From Glebionis coronaria (lineage: Eukaryota; Streptophyta; Magnoliopsida; Asterales; Asteraceae): 64,000 bases of DNA. The notes under the pieces were generated by a model. It searched no databases and had not been told where the DNA came from. It saw nothing but the letters and a program-made list of their open reading frames with translations. The stretch lies in NCBI GenBank assembly GCA_025667525.1, contig CM046875.1, forward strand, positions 122,130,340 through 122,194,339, read 5' to 3'. The translations under genes were made by a program, and so were the position numbers. The first letter of the stretch is position 1; each line of letters starts with the position of its first letter. Shown here in pieces: positions 21,730 through 32,851 of the stretch.

Positions 21730-24700
21730 CTAGGAATGAATAAACTTCAAAAAGTCAATGCCAACATCACTTGTGTAGTCAACCTTAAGCTTGGTACAGA
21801 CCATCATCTTCAATAAGTCTTGTGACAGTGGATAAATCCTGTCTATCAACAAATACTCAACAAACTTTGAAGTGCAAAGATAGACTACACAAACAGCTGA
21901 ATACAAACGCCACTCCAAGCCACTCAAAACATAAAGATCCAACAAATTGGATCAGCTTCATCATGGGCAAACATTCTCTTGATTGTTGTCCATATTTTAT
22001 TACCACCAAATGAAGAAGGGGCCTCAACATCATATTTCTCCTTCATCAATCCCCATAAAGTCTGCAAATCTTCTCTGTCCATACTTGCAAATAAAGAGAC
22101 CAAATAAGTGAAAACATGTACCTTATCACCAAACCTGATGATCTTCCAAAAACCAGCAGAATCTTCTTCATACTTCATAATTGGGTTCTTGAAATCAAGA
22201 GGTACCACAACAACAATATCAGAAGCTTCCAAGGGTAAAAGCTCCATGTTCTTCTTCAAACCTGCTTCATTATACCTTACGTCATAGGGATCAAAGGCTG
22301 GATACAAAAATTTTGCTCCCTTCTTCACTTTTTTAGGAGTAATTTATGCCTTCTTCATCTTTAACTCCTCTTTAATCTCTTACTGTCTCTTAGCAGAAGG
22401 CAACCTAGATGTGTTTTCCTCACAAACATGATCCCAAATTAGATAGGCAAGAAATTCCAACTACTCAAATGATAGCTTCCTTAGCTTTGTGTCAACGCTT
22501 TGTTTTCCCCTATTCTCCAAAATAGTCTTGCAGTCTTGTTTTGTGTCAAGAAGCATATAATACAATTCCCTTCTTGCAGTCTTGTTCTGTGTCAACGCTT
22601 TGTTTTCCCCTATTCTCCAAAATAGTCTTGCAATCCTTCTGAACTCTCAGTATCAGTTCTAATCCCAAAATTTTCTCAGTCAAAGTTCTATCAGGATTAT
22701 TCAAGACTTCATCCTCATACCTAAAATATACACCAGGAATGGTAGGTATATCAAAATCAACCTGCAACTTAAGTTGCTTAAGCCTTTCCAAAGCTGTCTT
22801 ACTCTCACTGTACTCCGATTTTTCTGGTTCCATATCAACATTAGAACCATGACCACTACTCTCCTCATTATCAGTATCATCCTTACTATAACTAGCTCTC
22901 CTTATTCCCTTAGATTCTAAGCTAATCTAAGATTCAATACTCCATTTCCTAAGTCCCCTCTTTTCCTGTTGTTGAAACTGTTGAGCCAACATGGCATCAA
23001 ACTTGACATGTGCATCATCTTTAGGGACCTCTACTTCTACCAATATTGATTTACCTTTATCCTTGGGATCTATAACTTGCAAAGCATATGGGGACACATG
23101 AGAACTTCTTTTAACACCAAATATAGTTGGGATACACCTATGGGTTTGTCAGCGGCTACCAATGAAGTGTCTGTGTGTAGAATAGTCTTGTCAGCGGCTG
23201 ACCCTGTTTCTTGTTGTTTCATCAACACCATAAAAGACAGCTTCTTAGGTGTCACCTGAGACACCTTGGAAGAATCAAATTGCCCTTGTTCTTTCATCCA
23301 TGTAAGAGCAGCAGCTATTTCCTTCTCACCAAGAACCCTCTTTTGAACTTTTATCACTGGCAATGAAGGGTTCTGTTGGTTCATCCTCCCATTTGTAAGA
23401 ATACTCCTTTGCTTCACCAGAGGACTCTACTACAAACCTTCTCCTTGTATCCAATTGTACAATCCTCTCCCTCAACTTAGTGAGTTCAAGGTCTTGGGCT
23501 GTCAATTTATGTACAAACTCTACATTTTGCTTTTGCAAGCTCATGCAGCGTACCGTCAATTACATATTAGTCACAGGTTGCATGCTGCCCTCATCCACAA
23601 GAGGGAACTCAATCCCTAACGAGGAATCATGGGGCATGGTGGTGGGATTAGCTACAGTGGACCTGTCTTGACCTGTAATAAGGCCAATAGGTCAAACCAC
23701 CCCCATGTCACCAACCACACTTGTGGTGGTTATTCTCTCTGCTTCATGGCTAGGACCACCAAGGGAGAACGCCCCAGCAGTTCTCTATCGTTTGGCTAGG
23801 TGAAAATATTGTGGTGGGGAGTCTGAAGAGGTGTTTGGGTTGGATGGTGTGGGGGGGTAAAATGGAAGTGTCAGTGGTTGACATAGAAATGTCAGCGAAT
23901 TCAGGAATGGGTTCAAGATGTGGTTGTGGTGAAGATGGTGGTTGATCATGTTGTGGTTCTGGTACTGGGTCTGGTTGAGGTTGTGGGTGTAAGGCTGCTT
24001 CTATCACAACAAGCATAGAGGGTGTCAAAGGAAGGGTTCATAGGGTTCCGTGTTCAAGGTGATAAAAAGCTTTTTCTTTTGGAAAGGGATCTCATAAAAA
24101 ATTTCATGATCCCTCACACGATCTCCTTGTAAGTCAAACACCATTTGTAAAAACCTTGGGTAAGCAAGAGTCATCTTGCTCCCCTTGTTGTGTAACATGC
24201 CTTCAAAAAACATTTTAGAAAAATTATAAAGTTTCCCATTTGCCAAACAAACAAGAGCACTCCCGATTGAACGGTTGATTTCATTGAATAAAGAGCAATT
24301 GGGACTAAGGCATTGTAGAAGGACATGTATAAAAAACTTCTAGGCTGGGGGAAACTGACCCTTAGAATATTTATTTATTTTCCCTATTGGGGGGAGTATG
24401 TACCCCAAGCCTTGAAGGCCTTCATGTAGCAAGTCTTTGGGAAGGGTGACAATGCCACCACCATCATTAAGATGCAAGGCTTGGCGAACCAAAGCCTTAG
24501 TGACCACCCATTGTTTCCCATGAATGATGGCTTCTAGTCTAGTCACTCTATCAACTGTTGTGGAACTTGTAATGTTCCAAAACTGTTTGATGTGTGTGAC
24601 AGGGATGACAGGAGCATGAGTAAGAGCATACCTTAGAGGAGAAGCCAACAAATACTCTATCATATGTGTGTATTGAGGTTGTGTTCTATCAGTAGTCAAA

Positions 24701-24768
24701 TATGCAAGCATATTATGTTGATCCTTGAATTCCAACACAGCATCAGTAGATCTAAACTTTGGCGCCAT
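21730..24768 (-). pseudogene. Extra ORF downstream of copia pol, copy 1 (broken)
   Basis: Starts at 24768 (MAPKFRSTDAVLEFKDQHNM) and can be followed through several frames to the stop at 21730, about 1000 codons. The N-terminal part carries LLASPLRYALTHAP, IKQFWN and LPKDLLHEGLQGLGY. Next come MTLAYPRFLQMVF, a Pro/Gln-rich linker (near 23900-24000), a Leu-rich coiled stretch (23450-23560), an acidic region, LQTLWGLMKEKYD and a C-terminal YPLSQDLLKMM. From memory it resembles copia-linked proteins annotated, often with misleading names, in Asteraceae genomes. No enzymatic motif is visible. It could be structural or envelope-like, but I see no membrane span. At least four frame breaks disable it, and a 100 bp tandem duplication (22489-22632) lies inside. 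Confidence 0.75.
22489..22632. repeat. 100 bp tandem duplication inside the extra ORF
   Basis: GTGTCAACGCTTTGTTTTCC begins at 22489 and again at 22589. The same 100 bp duplication occurs in the second copy (40953 and 41053), so it predates the segmental duplication. Confidence 0.85.
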
Positions 24769-25870
24769 TGATAAAAGTGAAAAGCTTTAAATGAAGGTAA
24801 AGGTTAATTTGAAGAAAAATGTATGCAAAACAAATAAGCAAGTTACCATGTACACACTATAGTGAACCGAATATATAGTAGTAATATGTGAGATGCGATT
24901 GGTTAAAAATAGAGGCAAGTGAGAAAAAGTCTCAAAAGTAATAATGAATATCTTTGAAAAATAAAAAACTATCTCATACCAATTAAAAAAATAACCACTC
25001 CCCAAAAATTACGGTTCAAAATATCATAAAAGTTACAACTAGGTAGGACCCAGTGTTTTTCAACGGTCAAAATTTTTGTCAGCGACAACGGCTATATTTG
25101 TCAGCGGATATATTTGCTTTGTATGGGGCTAAAATGTTCTTGTCATTAGATAAAATTTCATTAGTTATTAGGTCAAAAATAAAAAGAAAAATGAAAATAA
25201 AAAGACCTAACAAAAACTTTAATCCTAAGGAAAGCAACATTTACCCTAAATGTCTGAGCATCACAAGCACTGTCCAATCATGCACACTTGCTTAAGCAAG
25301 ATAGACATAATTGTCCTCAAGTGTCCCTTGCTTACACAATTCTTAAGGGTGAAGTTATCTTTTATAAAATCTTTGTAAATCCAGGTAAGCCCAAAGTTAT
25401 ATGTACCCAAGGCTCCCATCCGACCAAACCCAAATCTAGGTCAAAAGGTCTTGGCAGCATGCATGCAAAATAAATTACGTGCATGCTACAGTGCCTCGAG
25501 GTTTAGAAATTCAACTAAATTTATAAAAACATGGCATCATGACTTCTAACCCCCACTCACCTGTGGACACAATCTAGAATTGTGATAAGAGTATTCTAAG
25601 AAGACCCAAGAGCCTAAAGGTTGTCCTAAACCTCCCCTTAAACTGATGAGAATGCTTTTAAAATATATATGTAACAAAAATATTTATTTCAAGATAGATA
25701 TAGAGATATATTAACCATCATAAATAAATCTCTTTGTTACACTCCTTTAGTCCATAAGCAATTATGTATCCATTTGTACAAATGCCCTACATGCCTGCAT
25801 TGTTAGATGAAAAACCACAAAAACTACCATAAAATCTGTCAGCAGATAGAAAAATATGATGGAAAATCTA
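24769..25870 (-). other. Copia spacer between pol and the extra ORF, copy 1
   Basis: Non-coding AT-rich stretch repeated at 43237-44337. It holds TGTCAGCG-type motifs (near 25077 and 25099) and no gene. Short plus-strand frames here are not supported by any family resemblance. Confidence 0.6.
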
Positions 25871-26134
25871 CGGGTTGTTTAGTTGGAGAAAATTTTCCCA
25901 TTTTTCTAGAAAAATTTTCATTTGAAAAGTGAAAAATAGAAAACTTGTGTAGCAACATCATTTTTCAATTTTTTTTTTAAAATTACAAAATTTTCATTTT
26001 CTAAATTTATATAGAAAATTAGAAAACTCCATTTTACGCTTTTCTAAATTTTCACCTCATACCCTCCGTTGTTTTTATTTAACCCATTTCAATAACACAT
26101 TACTCGATTCAGTATTCACCGTTCGTCATTATTT

Positions 26135-27060
26135 TTACGTTTTCGTCTGAAAATTTATGTTTTCCTCAGAAAATTTACGTTTTCGTCAGAAAAGTTACGT
26201 TTTCGTCAGAAAATTTACGTTTTCGTCAGAAATTTACATTTTCGTCAAAAAATTTGTCAGTAATTTTACGTTTTCGTCAGTAAATTTACGTTTTCGTCAG
26301 AAAATTTACGTTTTCGTTAGAAAATTTACGTTTTCGTCAGTAAATTTACGTTTTCGTCAGTAAATTTATGTTTTCGTCAGAAAATTTACGTTTTCGTCTG
26401 AAAAGTTACGTTTTTGTCAGAAAATTTACGTTTTCGTCAGAAATTTACGTTTTCGTCAAAAAATTTGTCAGTAATTTTACGTTTTCGTCAGTAAATTTAC
26501 GTTTTCGTCAGAAAATTTATGTTTTCGTCTGTAAATTTACGTTTTCGTCTGTAATTTTACGTTTCCGTCATAAAACTTACGTTTTTGTCAGAAAATTTAC
26601 GTTTTCGTCTGTAAATTTACGTTTTCGTCTGTAAATTTACTTTTTCGTCTGTAAATTTAAGTTTTCGTCAAAAAATTTACGTTTTCGTCAGAAAATTTAC
26701 ATTTTCGTCTGTAATTTTACGTTTTTGTCCGTAAATTTACGTTTTCGTCTATATATTTACGTTTTCGTCAGAAAATTTACGTTTTCGCCAGTAAATTTAC
26801 GTTTTCATCAGAAAATTGACGTTTTCGTCTGTAAATTTACGTTTTCGTCTATAAATTTACGTTTTCGTCCGAAAATTTACTTTTTCGTCAAAAATTTACA
26901 TTTCCGTCAGTACATTTACGTTTTCGTCAGTAAATTTACATTTTCATCAGAAGTATACATTTTCGTCTGTAAATTTACGTTTTCGTCAGTAAATTAATGT
27001 TTTCGTCAGTAAATTTACGTTTTCATATATAAATTTACGTTTTCTTCAGCAAATTTAAGT
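26135..27060 (+). repeat. 20 bp minisatellite, forward arm (about 46 units)
   Basis: Units follow TTTACGTTTTCGTC followed by AG, TG or AA variants and (T/A)AAA. Occasional 19-mers occur. Because 20 is not a multiple of 3, open frames cycle through three frames every 60 bases, producing repetitive peptides without biological support. Confidence 0.93.
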
Positions 27061-27064
27061 TTAA

Positions 27065-28030
27065 AATTTACAGACGAAAACGTAAACTTAATTTTTCTGA
27101 CAAAAAGGTAAATTTACTGAAGAAAAAATAAATTTACAAATGAAAACGTAAATATACAGACAATAACGTATACTTACTGACGAAAACGTAAAGTTACTGA
27201 CAAAAACGTAAATTTACAGACGAAAACGTAAAATTACTGACGAAAACGTAAATTTTCTAACGAAAACGTAAATTTACTGACGAAAAAGTAAAATTTTGAC
27301 GAAAACGTAAATTTACTTAAAAAACGGAAATTTACAGACAAGAACGTAAAAATTACTGACGAAATGTAAATTTACTGTCGAAAACGTAAATTTACTGAGG
27401 AAACGTAAATTTTCTGAAGAAAACGTAAAATTTCTGACAAAAACGTAAATTCACTGACGAAAACTTAAATTTACAGACGAAAACGTAAATTTACTGGCGA
27501 AAACGTAAATTTTCTGACCTAAATTTACTGACAAAAAAGTAAATTTTTGACGAAAACGTAAATTTACTGACGAAAACCTAAATTTACAGACGAGAACGTA
27601 AAATTACCGACGAAAACATAAATTTACTAATGGAAGCGAAAATTTTCTGACGAAAACGTAAATTTTCTGACGAAAACGTAAATTTTCTGAAGAAAACGTA
27701 AATTTACTGACGAAAACGTAAATTTACTGACGAAAACGTAAATTTACTGAGGAAAACATAAATTTACTGATGAAAACGTAAATTTTCTGACGAAAACGTA
27801 AATTTACTGACAGAAACGTATATATACTGACGAAGACGTAAATTTACTGACGAAAACTTAAATTTTATGACGAAAACTTAAATTTACTAACGAAAACGTA
27901 AATATATTGACGAAAACGTAAATTTATAGACTAAAACGTAATAGTACTGATGAAAACGTAAAAAAAACTAATTAAAACGTAAAAAAATTACGAAATTATG
28001 AAAAAAGAAGACGGGAAAAAACAGACGAAA
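27065..28030 (-). repeat. 20 bp minisatellite, inverted arm (about 46 units)
   Basis: Units read AAATTTACTGACGAAAACGT, the reverse complement of the forward arm. The final units degrade into A-rich DNA near 27960-28060. The two arms could pair into a hairpin of roughly 0.9 kb. Confidence 0.93.
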
Positions 28031-28250
28031 ACGTAAAAAAAAACTAGCAAAAACGTGAAAAAAGTTAATCATGAAAAAAATGGTTGAAAATAGTTTCGTT
28101 TAAACATTGTTTATTTTTTTAGAAAATGAAAAATATCATTTAAACAAGTTTTCATAATTCTCAATTATTTTCTAGAAAAGAAAAGTCTTTTCTTTTCTAG
28201 AAAATTAGAAACAGAAAATTATGAAAAGTTTTCCACAACTAAACACAGCC

Positions 28251-28488
28251 CTAACTTTTACAAAGACTAATAACAGTGCACATCTTGTACGTACTATACA
28301 TCAATTTCAAAAACCACATATTTTTTGGATTGATCATTCCAATACTTGAAGCCAAGTACTGAAATCTCCCAACATCAAAAGGTTTAGTCGAAAGATCAGA
28401 CACATTATCTTATGTGTCTATTTTTTCTGGATATTCAAACCTTTTTCAAAACAATCCCTTATAAAATGATGCCTGATTTCTATGTGTT
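28251..28488 (-). pseudogene. Copia RNase H 3' end fragment, copy 1
   Basis: The minus strand from 28488 encodes the end of copia RNase H (IRHHFIRDCFEKGL) before decaying. It equals the intact-site copy at 44340-44573. It is cut at GTGTT by the Element B LTR; the upstream part of pol is not next to this copy but next to LTR 44574-46227. Confidence 0.8.
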
Positions 28489-30142
28489 TAATAAGTGTGA
28501 AAACACTTATCCTTTTACCACTTATTTCCAATAATAACAAGACCAAAACGTGTATTTTATGTCGTAAAAGTCGGAATTATGCGTTGTTTGTGTTTTTATT
28601 GTGTTTCAGGATAAAAATATGAAAAAGGGAGAAAACACGGGCTTTTATCGAAGAAAAAGACAAAAGACGAAGTCAAAAGATAAAAAGTGCAAGAAGAACG
28701 GAAGTCAAAGACATATTCTGAAGATTTATAGAAGAAATAGTCTAAAGACGGAAGTTTGACGAAGTCGAAGAACCAAGTCTACTAAAAGAAGAAAATTAGA
28801 AGGCGAGTTCATGTTATCATTTGACTAATCCCGAGACAAAGTCGAGAAAGACGAGAAACTAAAAAGACGAGAAGATAAGAGAAAGAAGGAAGCAACACAC
28901 CACATCCCTTCCTACTATAAATAGTCTTTATTTTCTTCATTTTAGGAGTTAGTCTTCATTTTTCTTTTGTAGCTTTAATTTTTAGAGAGAGAAAGTGTTT
29001 AACTTTCTCTCACTAGGAAAACTTCATCTATTATTTTCTTTCTTGTTTTAATCTAATCTTTACTTTTTAAAGTTTAATCTTGTTTTAATCTTCATCTTTT
29101 TAATCTTTCTTGTTAGTTACGATTTCGTGTTCATCATCTTTTTCACTCTCTTTTTCTAAACGCAACATAAAGATCTTTACTTTTTGTGTTTATTGATTCA
29201 CGTGTTGAAGTTTCACAAGTTTTATCATTTGCTTAGATTCGTGGTTAGCTTATTGGTGTTTTTAGCTTATTTAGTGTTTAGCTTATTCTCTTTTAAGTGT
29301 TTTCAAAAGTTTAATCTTTTTAAAGTTTATTTTAAAAAAATCTTGCTTATTTAGTGTTATGATAAGTTCTTCATTCGTGCTTATTTAGTCCTTTTTACTC
29401 TTCATTTGATTAAGTTTTGGTAAGTGCTTTTTGGTTTTTTAGCTTATTATAATCCATCCGTATACTTTGTGCTCCATCGCAAAATCTTAGGGTTTTGATA
29501 TTGCGACAGTCACATTCCGACGGCTCATTCCGACAGCTTTATTGCGACCGCAATAACCCTAAGGGTTCTACTTTACGATTGAAGTGTTATAATATCCCCT
29601 TATTCCGATCGTGGATTGTGATATCCCTTGGCGTCGTGGATTGCGACGGAATTTAAGGTATATTGCGACGAAACGCTGCCCAAATTTTGACAGCCATATT
29701 GCGACACCTTTTACATTGCGACAATCTTACATTGCGACAGATTTATATTGCGACAACATATTTACATTGCGATAGAGTTACTTTGCGATAGGATTGATTT
29801 ATATTGCGACAGCTTTTACATTCCGATAGGTTACACATTGCGATACATTCCATCACAACAATTTGTTTACTTTACTTAGTTATTTTCTTTTTCGAGTTTA
29901 TTCCTTTCCCGCCATTTTCTGCCTCGTTTTATTTCATTTCATTTTTAAGTTTACTTTTTATTGAGTTTTAAACGTGCTTATTTTCTTTACATTTTTCGTT
30001 TGTCTTAGTTTAAAATAGAAAATCTTAAACCTTCCCTTTTAGTTACCAAAAACGACTATTCCACCCTGAACCGTGATCAATTCGATTAGACACCGAGAAC
30101 GAACGAGTACACATAGGCTAAGCCAAAAACAACCATAAAGCG
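28489..30142 (+). repeat. Element B LTR 1
   Basis: 1654 bp. Starts TAATAAGTGTGAAAACAC and ends CATAAAGCG, where siblings have CATAAACCA. The interior (about 29490-29870) is crowded with TATTGCGACA-type motifs. The polypyrimidine zone after the TATA box includes a TTTAGAGAGAGAAAGTG stem. Confidence 0.92.
28916..28923 (+). promoter_or_regulatory. TATA box in Element B LTR 1
   Basis: TATAAATA in the context CCTACTATAAATAGTC, about 430 bases into the LTR. It is repeated at 38442 and 45000 in the other B LTRs. It would start transcription near 28950. Confidence 0.6.
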
Positions 30143-30144
30143 AA

Positions 30145-30162
30145 TGGCGCCGCTGCCGGCTC
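30145..30162 (+). other. Primer binding site of Element B
   Basis: TGGCGCCGCTGCCGGCTC, two bases after the LTR. Identical to the sites of Elements A and D and repeated at 39683-39700. Confidence 0.85.
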
Positions 30163-30341
30163 TTTTCGTAAAAATTAACGGTTTTTAGTGAGAAAAATTG
30201 GATTTTGGGATCCGTTCTTTTGGGAACGTTATTTTCTAGCACAATTTTTTTCAAAACTCCTAAAAAATATAAAATTTTCAAAAAATCCAAAAAAATAAAA
30301 AAAAGATAAAAAACCAAAAATATTGTATTTGATTTTAGTGT

Positions 30342-31690
30342 ATGCGTACTCGATCTACGTCTTATTTTGTGCCCGAGACTCTTAGAGACTTAGATATGGC
30401 CGGTGTGCATAACAATAATAACAACCCACCTCACCCTAATTTTAATAATAACAAAAACAACAACCATGTCCCTCCACCCGAGCTTCGAACGATGGAGGAG
30501 CTTTGTCAACCAACCATGAACGGACGTGGAGGACCGATTGCGTCGATGCAAATCACGGCTCCTGAATTTTCGTTGAAGCATCACATGATCCAGCAAGTTC
30601 AAAACGCTTGTCCTTTTCGCGGATTACCGGATGATGATGCCAACAAACATCTCGATAAATTCATAACCGTCGCTCAAAGCATGAAATTGCCCGGTGTTTC
30701 CATGGATTTTCTTCGCCTTCACCTTTTTCCACACACTTTATCCCACCACGCCGAAAAATGGTTTGATCGTCTTCCCAAAAACTCAATTCATACATGGAAT
30801 GAAAAATTTTGTCGCGCTACTTTCCACCATCCATGGTCACTAGTCTTCGCAATCAAATCAGTGCTTTCATTCAAGAACCTGATGAGTCGCTTTTCGATGC
30901 TTGGGAACATTATAATGTCTTGATCGACCGTTGTCCGAACCATAATATGCTCCCCATCACTTTGATTGGTACTTTCTACAATGGTTTAACTTTTCGTGAT
31001 CGTGATACAATTAATGATGTCGCCGGTGGTACATTCATGAAGAGAAGACATGAGGAGTGTAAAGAGCTTATAGAGAACATGACCACTCACCACAAAAATT
31101 GGGATTCATCCGCATCTTCAAGGAATAACCCGAGGGCCAATGTTTCTTCTACTTCATCAAACCCAGAGATAACCGAACTTACTCGCCAAATAGCCGAAAT
31201 GAACAAAAACTTCTTAACCATGGCTACAAACCAATTTCAACAAGCTAAAGCTGTAGCAACTTCTTGTGAGATTTGCGAGGATTCTCATTCATACACCGAT
31301 TGACCTTCTACTCATGACAATCTGGAAAATGTGTATGCAGCTAACGGTAACTTTTCTACGGGAGGCTATCAAGCTCGTCCTCAAGGTGACCGCAATTTGC
31401 TCAGTTATCGTTCAAACAACTTCCTTTCACCACCCGGTTTTCCTCCTCAAAACCAAAACAATTTTAATCGCAACAATCAAAACCAATCTCGAGCTCCTAA
31501 TCAATATAAAACCCAAAGAAACCTATATCCACCTTAAGGAAATAATCAAGTTTACCAACAACCCGCTTATCAACCACCTGCCTCCCATGCTCCTCCTTCC
31601 AACCAACCCACCGCATTTAATCACGAGGTTGAAACTTACATGAGGACTAATGACGCACTAGTGAAGAATCTTTAGAGTCAAATCATCAAC
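30342..31690 (+). pseudogene. gag of Element B (broken)
   Basis: ATG at 30342 (MRTRSTSYF). The gag domain includes LRTMEELCQPTMNGRGGPIA, then a frame change near 30800 so that the matching continuation MSRYFPPSMVTSLRNQISAF lies in another frame. A CCHC-like site (CEIC..HSYTD) ends at an in-frame TGA (31301). Two further stops (31535 and 31673) lie in the Asn/Pro-rich linker. The family protein forms the virus-like particle; this copy cannot make it intact. Confidence 0.88.
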
Positions 31691-32851
31691 TTGAAAGGGG
31701 ATATGGCAAAACAAGGGAATGATCTTCGAGCCGATATGAGAAACTCTTTGAGCAGTCAAACGAATGACTTAAGGGATATGATGGCTAGTTTTTTCCCAAG
31801 TAATCAAACCTCTGGTTCGGGTTCTCTTCCGAGTAACACCGTTGCTAATCCAAGAGTGGAGATGAAAGCAATCACCACCCGAAGTGGCAAAGGTTTAAAG
31901 GAACCTGAGATTCCTACACCTACACCTGTGATTGTGACAAAGGAAAACGAGTCCCCTTCACCGATTCCTCCACTTTCTATTTCTTCCCCTTCACCACCCA
32001 AGGATGTGAGTGAGAATTCCATTCCAAAGCCTTCATCTCAACCCGATATACCTTATCCTTCAAGGTTGAGGAAAGAGAAGTTGAAGAAAAAGGATGATAT
32101 TCAAGTTTCTAACTTTCTTAAAATGTTTAAACAATTGAATTTCAACATCTCCTTTGCTGAGGCTCTCGCTCACATGCCGAAATATGCTAAAATGTTTAAA
32201 GATCTTCTCCATGACAAAGAAAAACTCCTTGATATTGCTCAGACCCAACTTAATGAGAATTGCTCCGCGGTTCTCTTAAGGAAATTACCAACAAAACTTG
32301 GTGATCTGGGTCGCTTTCTCATTCCTTGCAACTTCCCCGGGGTAGAGAATGGTATGGCCCTAGCCGATCTAGGTGCTAGTATAAACTTAATGCCATTAAG
32401 TGTTTGGAAACAATTATCTCTACCCGAGCTAGTCCCCACACGAATGACATTGGAATTAGCTAACCGTACGGTTGCTTATCCGGTGGGGATAGCCGAATAT
32501 GTCTTCGTCGGTGTCGACAAATTCACCTTTCCGGCGGATTTTGTTGTCGTTGACTACGAGATGGATCCCCGTGTTCCATTAATCGTTGGACGTCCATTTT
32601 TGAGGACCGGTCTCACTCTCATTTATGTAGCCGCGGGCGAATTAATCATGAGAGTTGGTGACGATAAAATCGTTTTCAACATGGGTAAACTTTCTAAGCA
32701 ACCTTCTGAACACGAGAGCGTTAATTTCATTGACGTACTTGATGAGGCTTGTGAAGAACACTTCAAAGACGCTTGTAAAAGTGGTTTTTCTTCTCTACCC
32801 ACTGTTGAGACCGTTGCCTCTATTGCTCCTTCACTAACTCCATTTGGATAA
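31691..32851 (+). pseudogene. Protease region of Element B
   Basis: Open for 386 codons in the main gag-pol frame and ending at an in-frame TAA (32849). Retropepsin motif LADLGASINLMPLSVW is at about 32359-32406, followed by PLIVGRPFLRTG. In the family this cleaves the gag-pol precursor. The upstream linker carries ITTRSGKGLKEPE, a Pro/Ser-rich stretch and a Lys-rich segment. The reading frame continues directly into the RT region. Confidence 0.85.

Larger units (their letters stand above)
25871..28250. mobile_element. Fold-back / MITE-like element made of inverted 20 bp repeat arrays
   Basis: The second copia copy shows the empty site (44335-44340), so the borders are exact: 2380 bp flanked by CTA. 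The left end begins CGGGTTGTTTAGTTG and the right end, read inward on the opposite strand, GGCTGTGTTTAGTTGTGG, forming terminal inverted repeats. AT-rich subterminal arms lie inside. The core is a forward array of a 20 bp unit like TTTACGTTTTCGTCAGAAAA (about 26135-27060), followed without spacer by a similar number of inverted units (about 27065-28030). There is no transposase, so it is non-autonomous. A 3 bp target site and a GTTTAGTTG-type end suggest the PIF/Harbinger (Tourist-like) group; the structure recalls fold-back elements. The repeat-coded frames are artefacts. Confidence 0.85.
22392..28488. repeat. Segmental duplication, copy 1 (copia 3' part ending at the Element B junction)
   Basis: 22392-25870 plus 28251-28488 corresponds base for base, with scattered substitutions, to 40856-44573; lengths agree within a few bases once the 2380 bp insertion is removed. 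Both copies end at the same GTGTT/TAATAAG junction with an Element B LTR, so they descend from one insertion event rather than from two independent copia elements. Confidence 0.9.

Noticed and set aside
26157..26997. Three plus-strand frames encoding repetitive Phe/Arg/Val-rich peptides
   Set aside because: They follow from the 20 bp repeat cycling through three frames; no start context, no family resemblance, and the mirror arm encodes nothing comparable.
26135..28030. CRISPR-like regular repeats
   Set aside because: The 20 bp units are contiguous with no unique spacers, occur in two opposite arms, and sit in plant DNA within a retrotransposon; this is a minisatellite.
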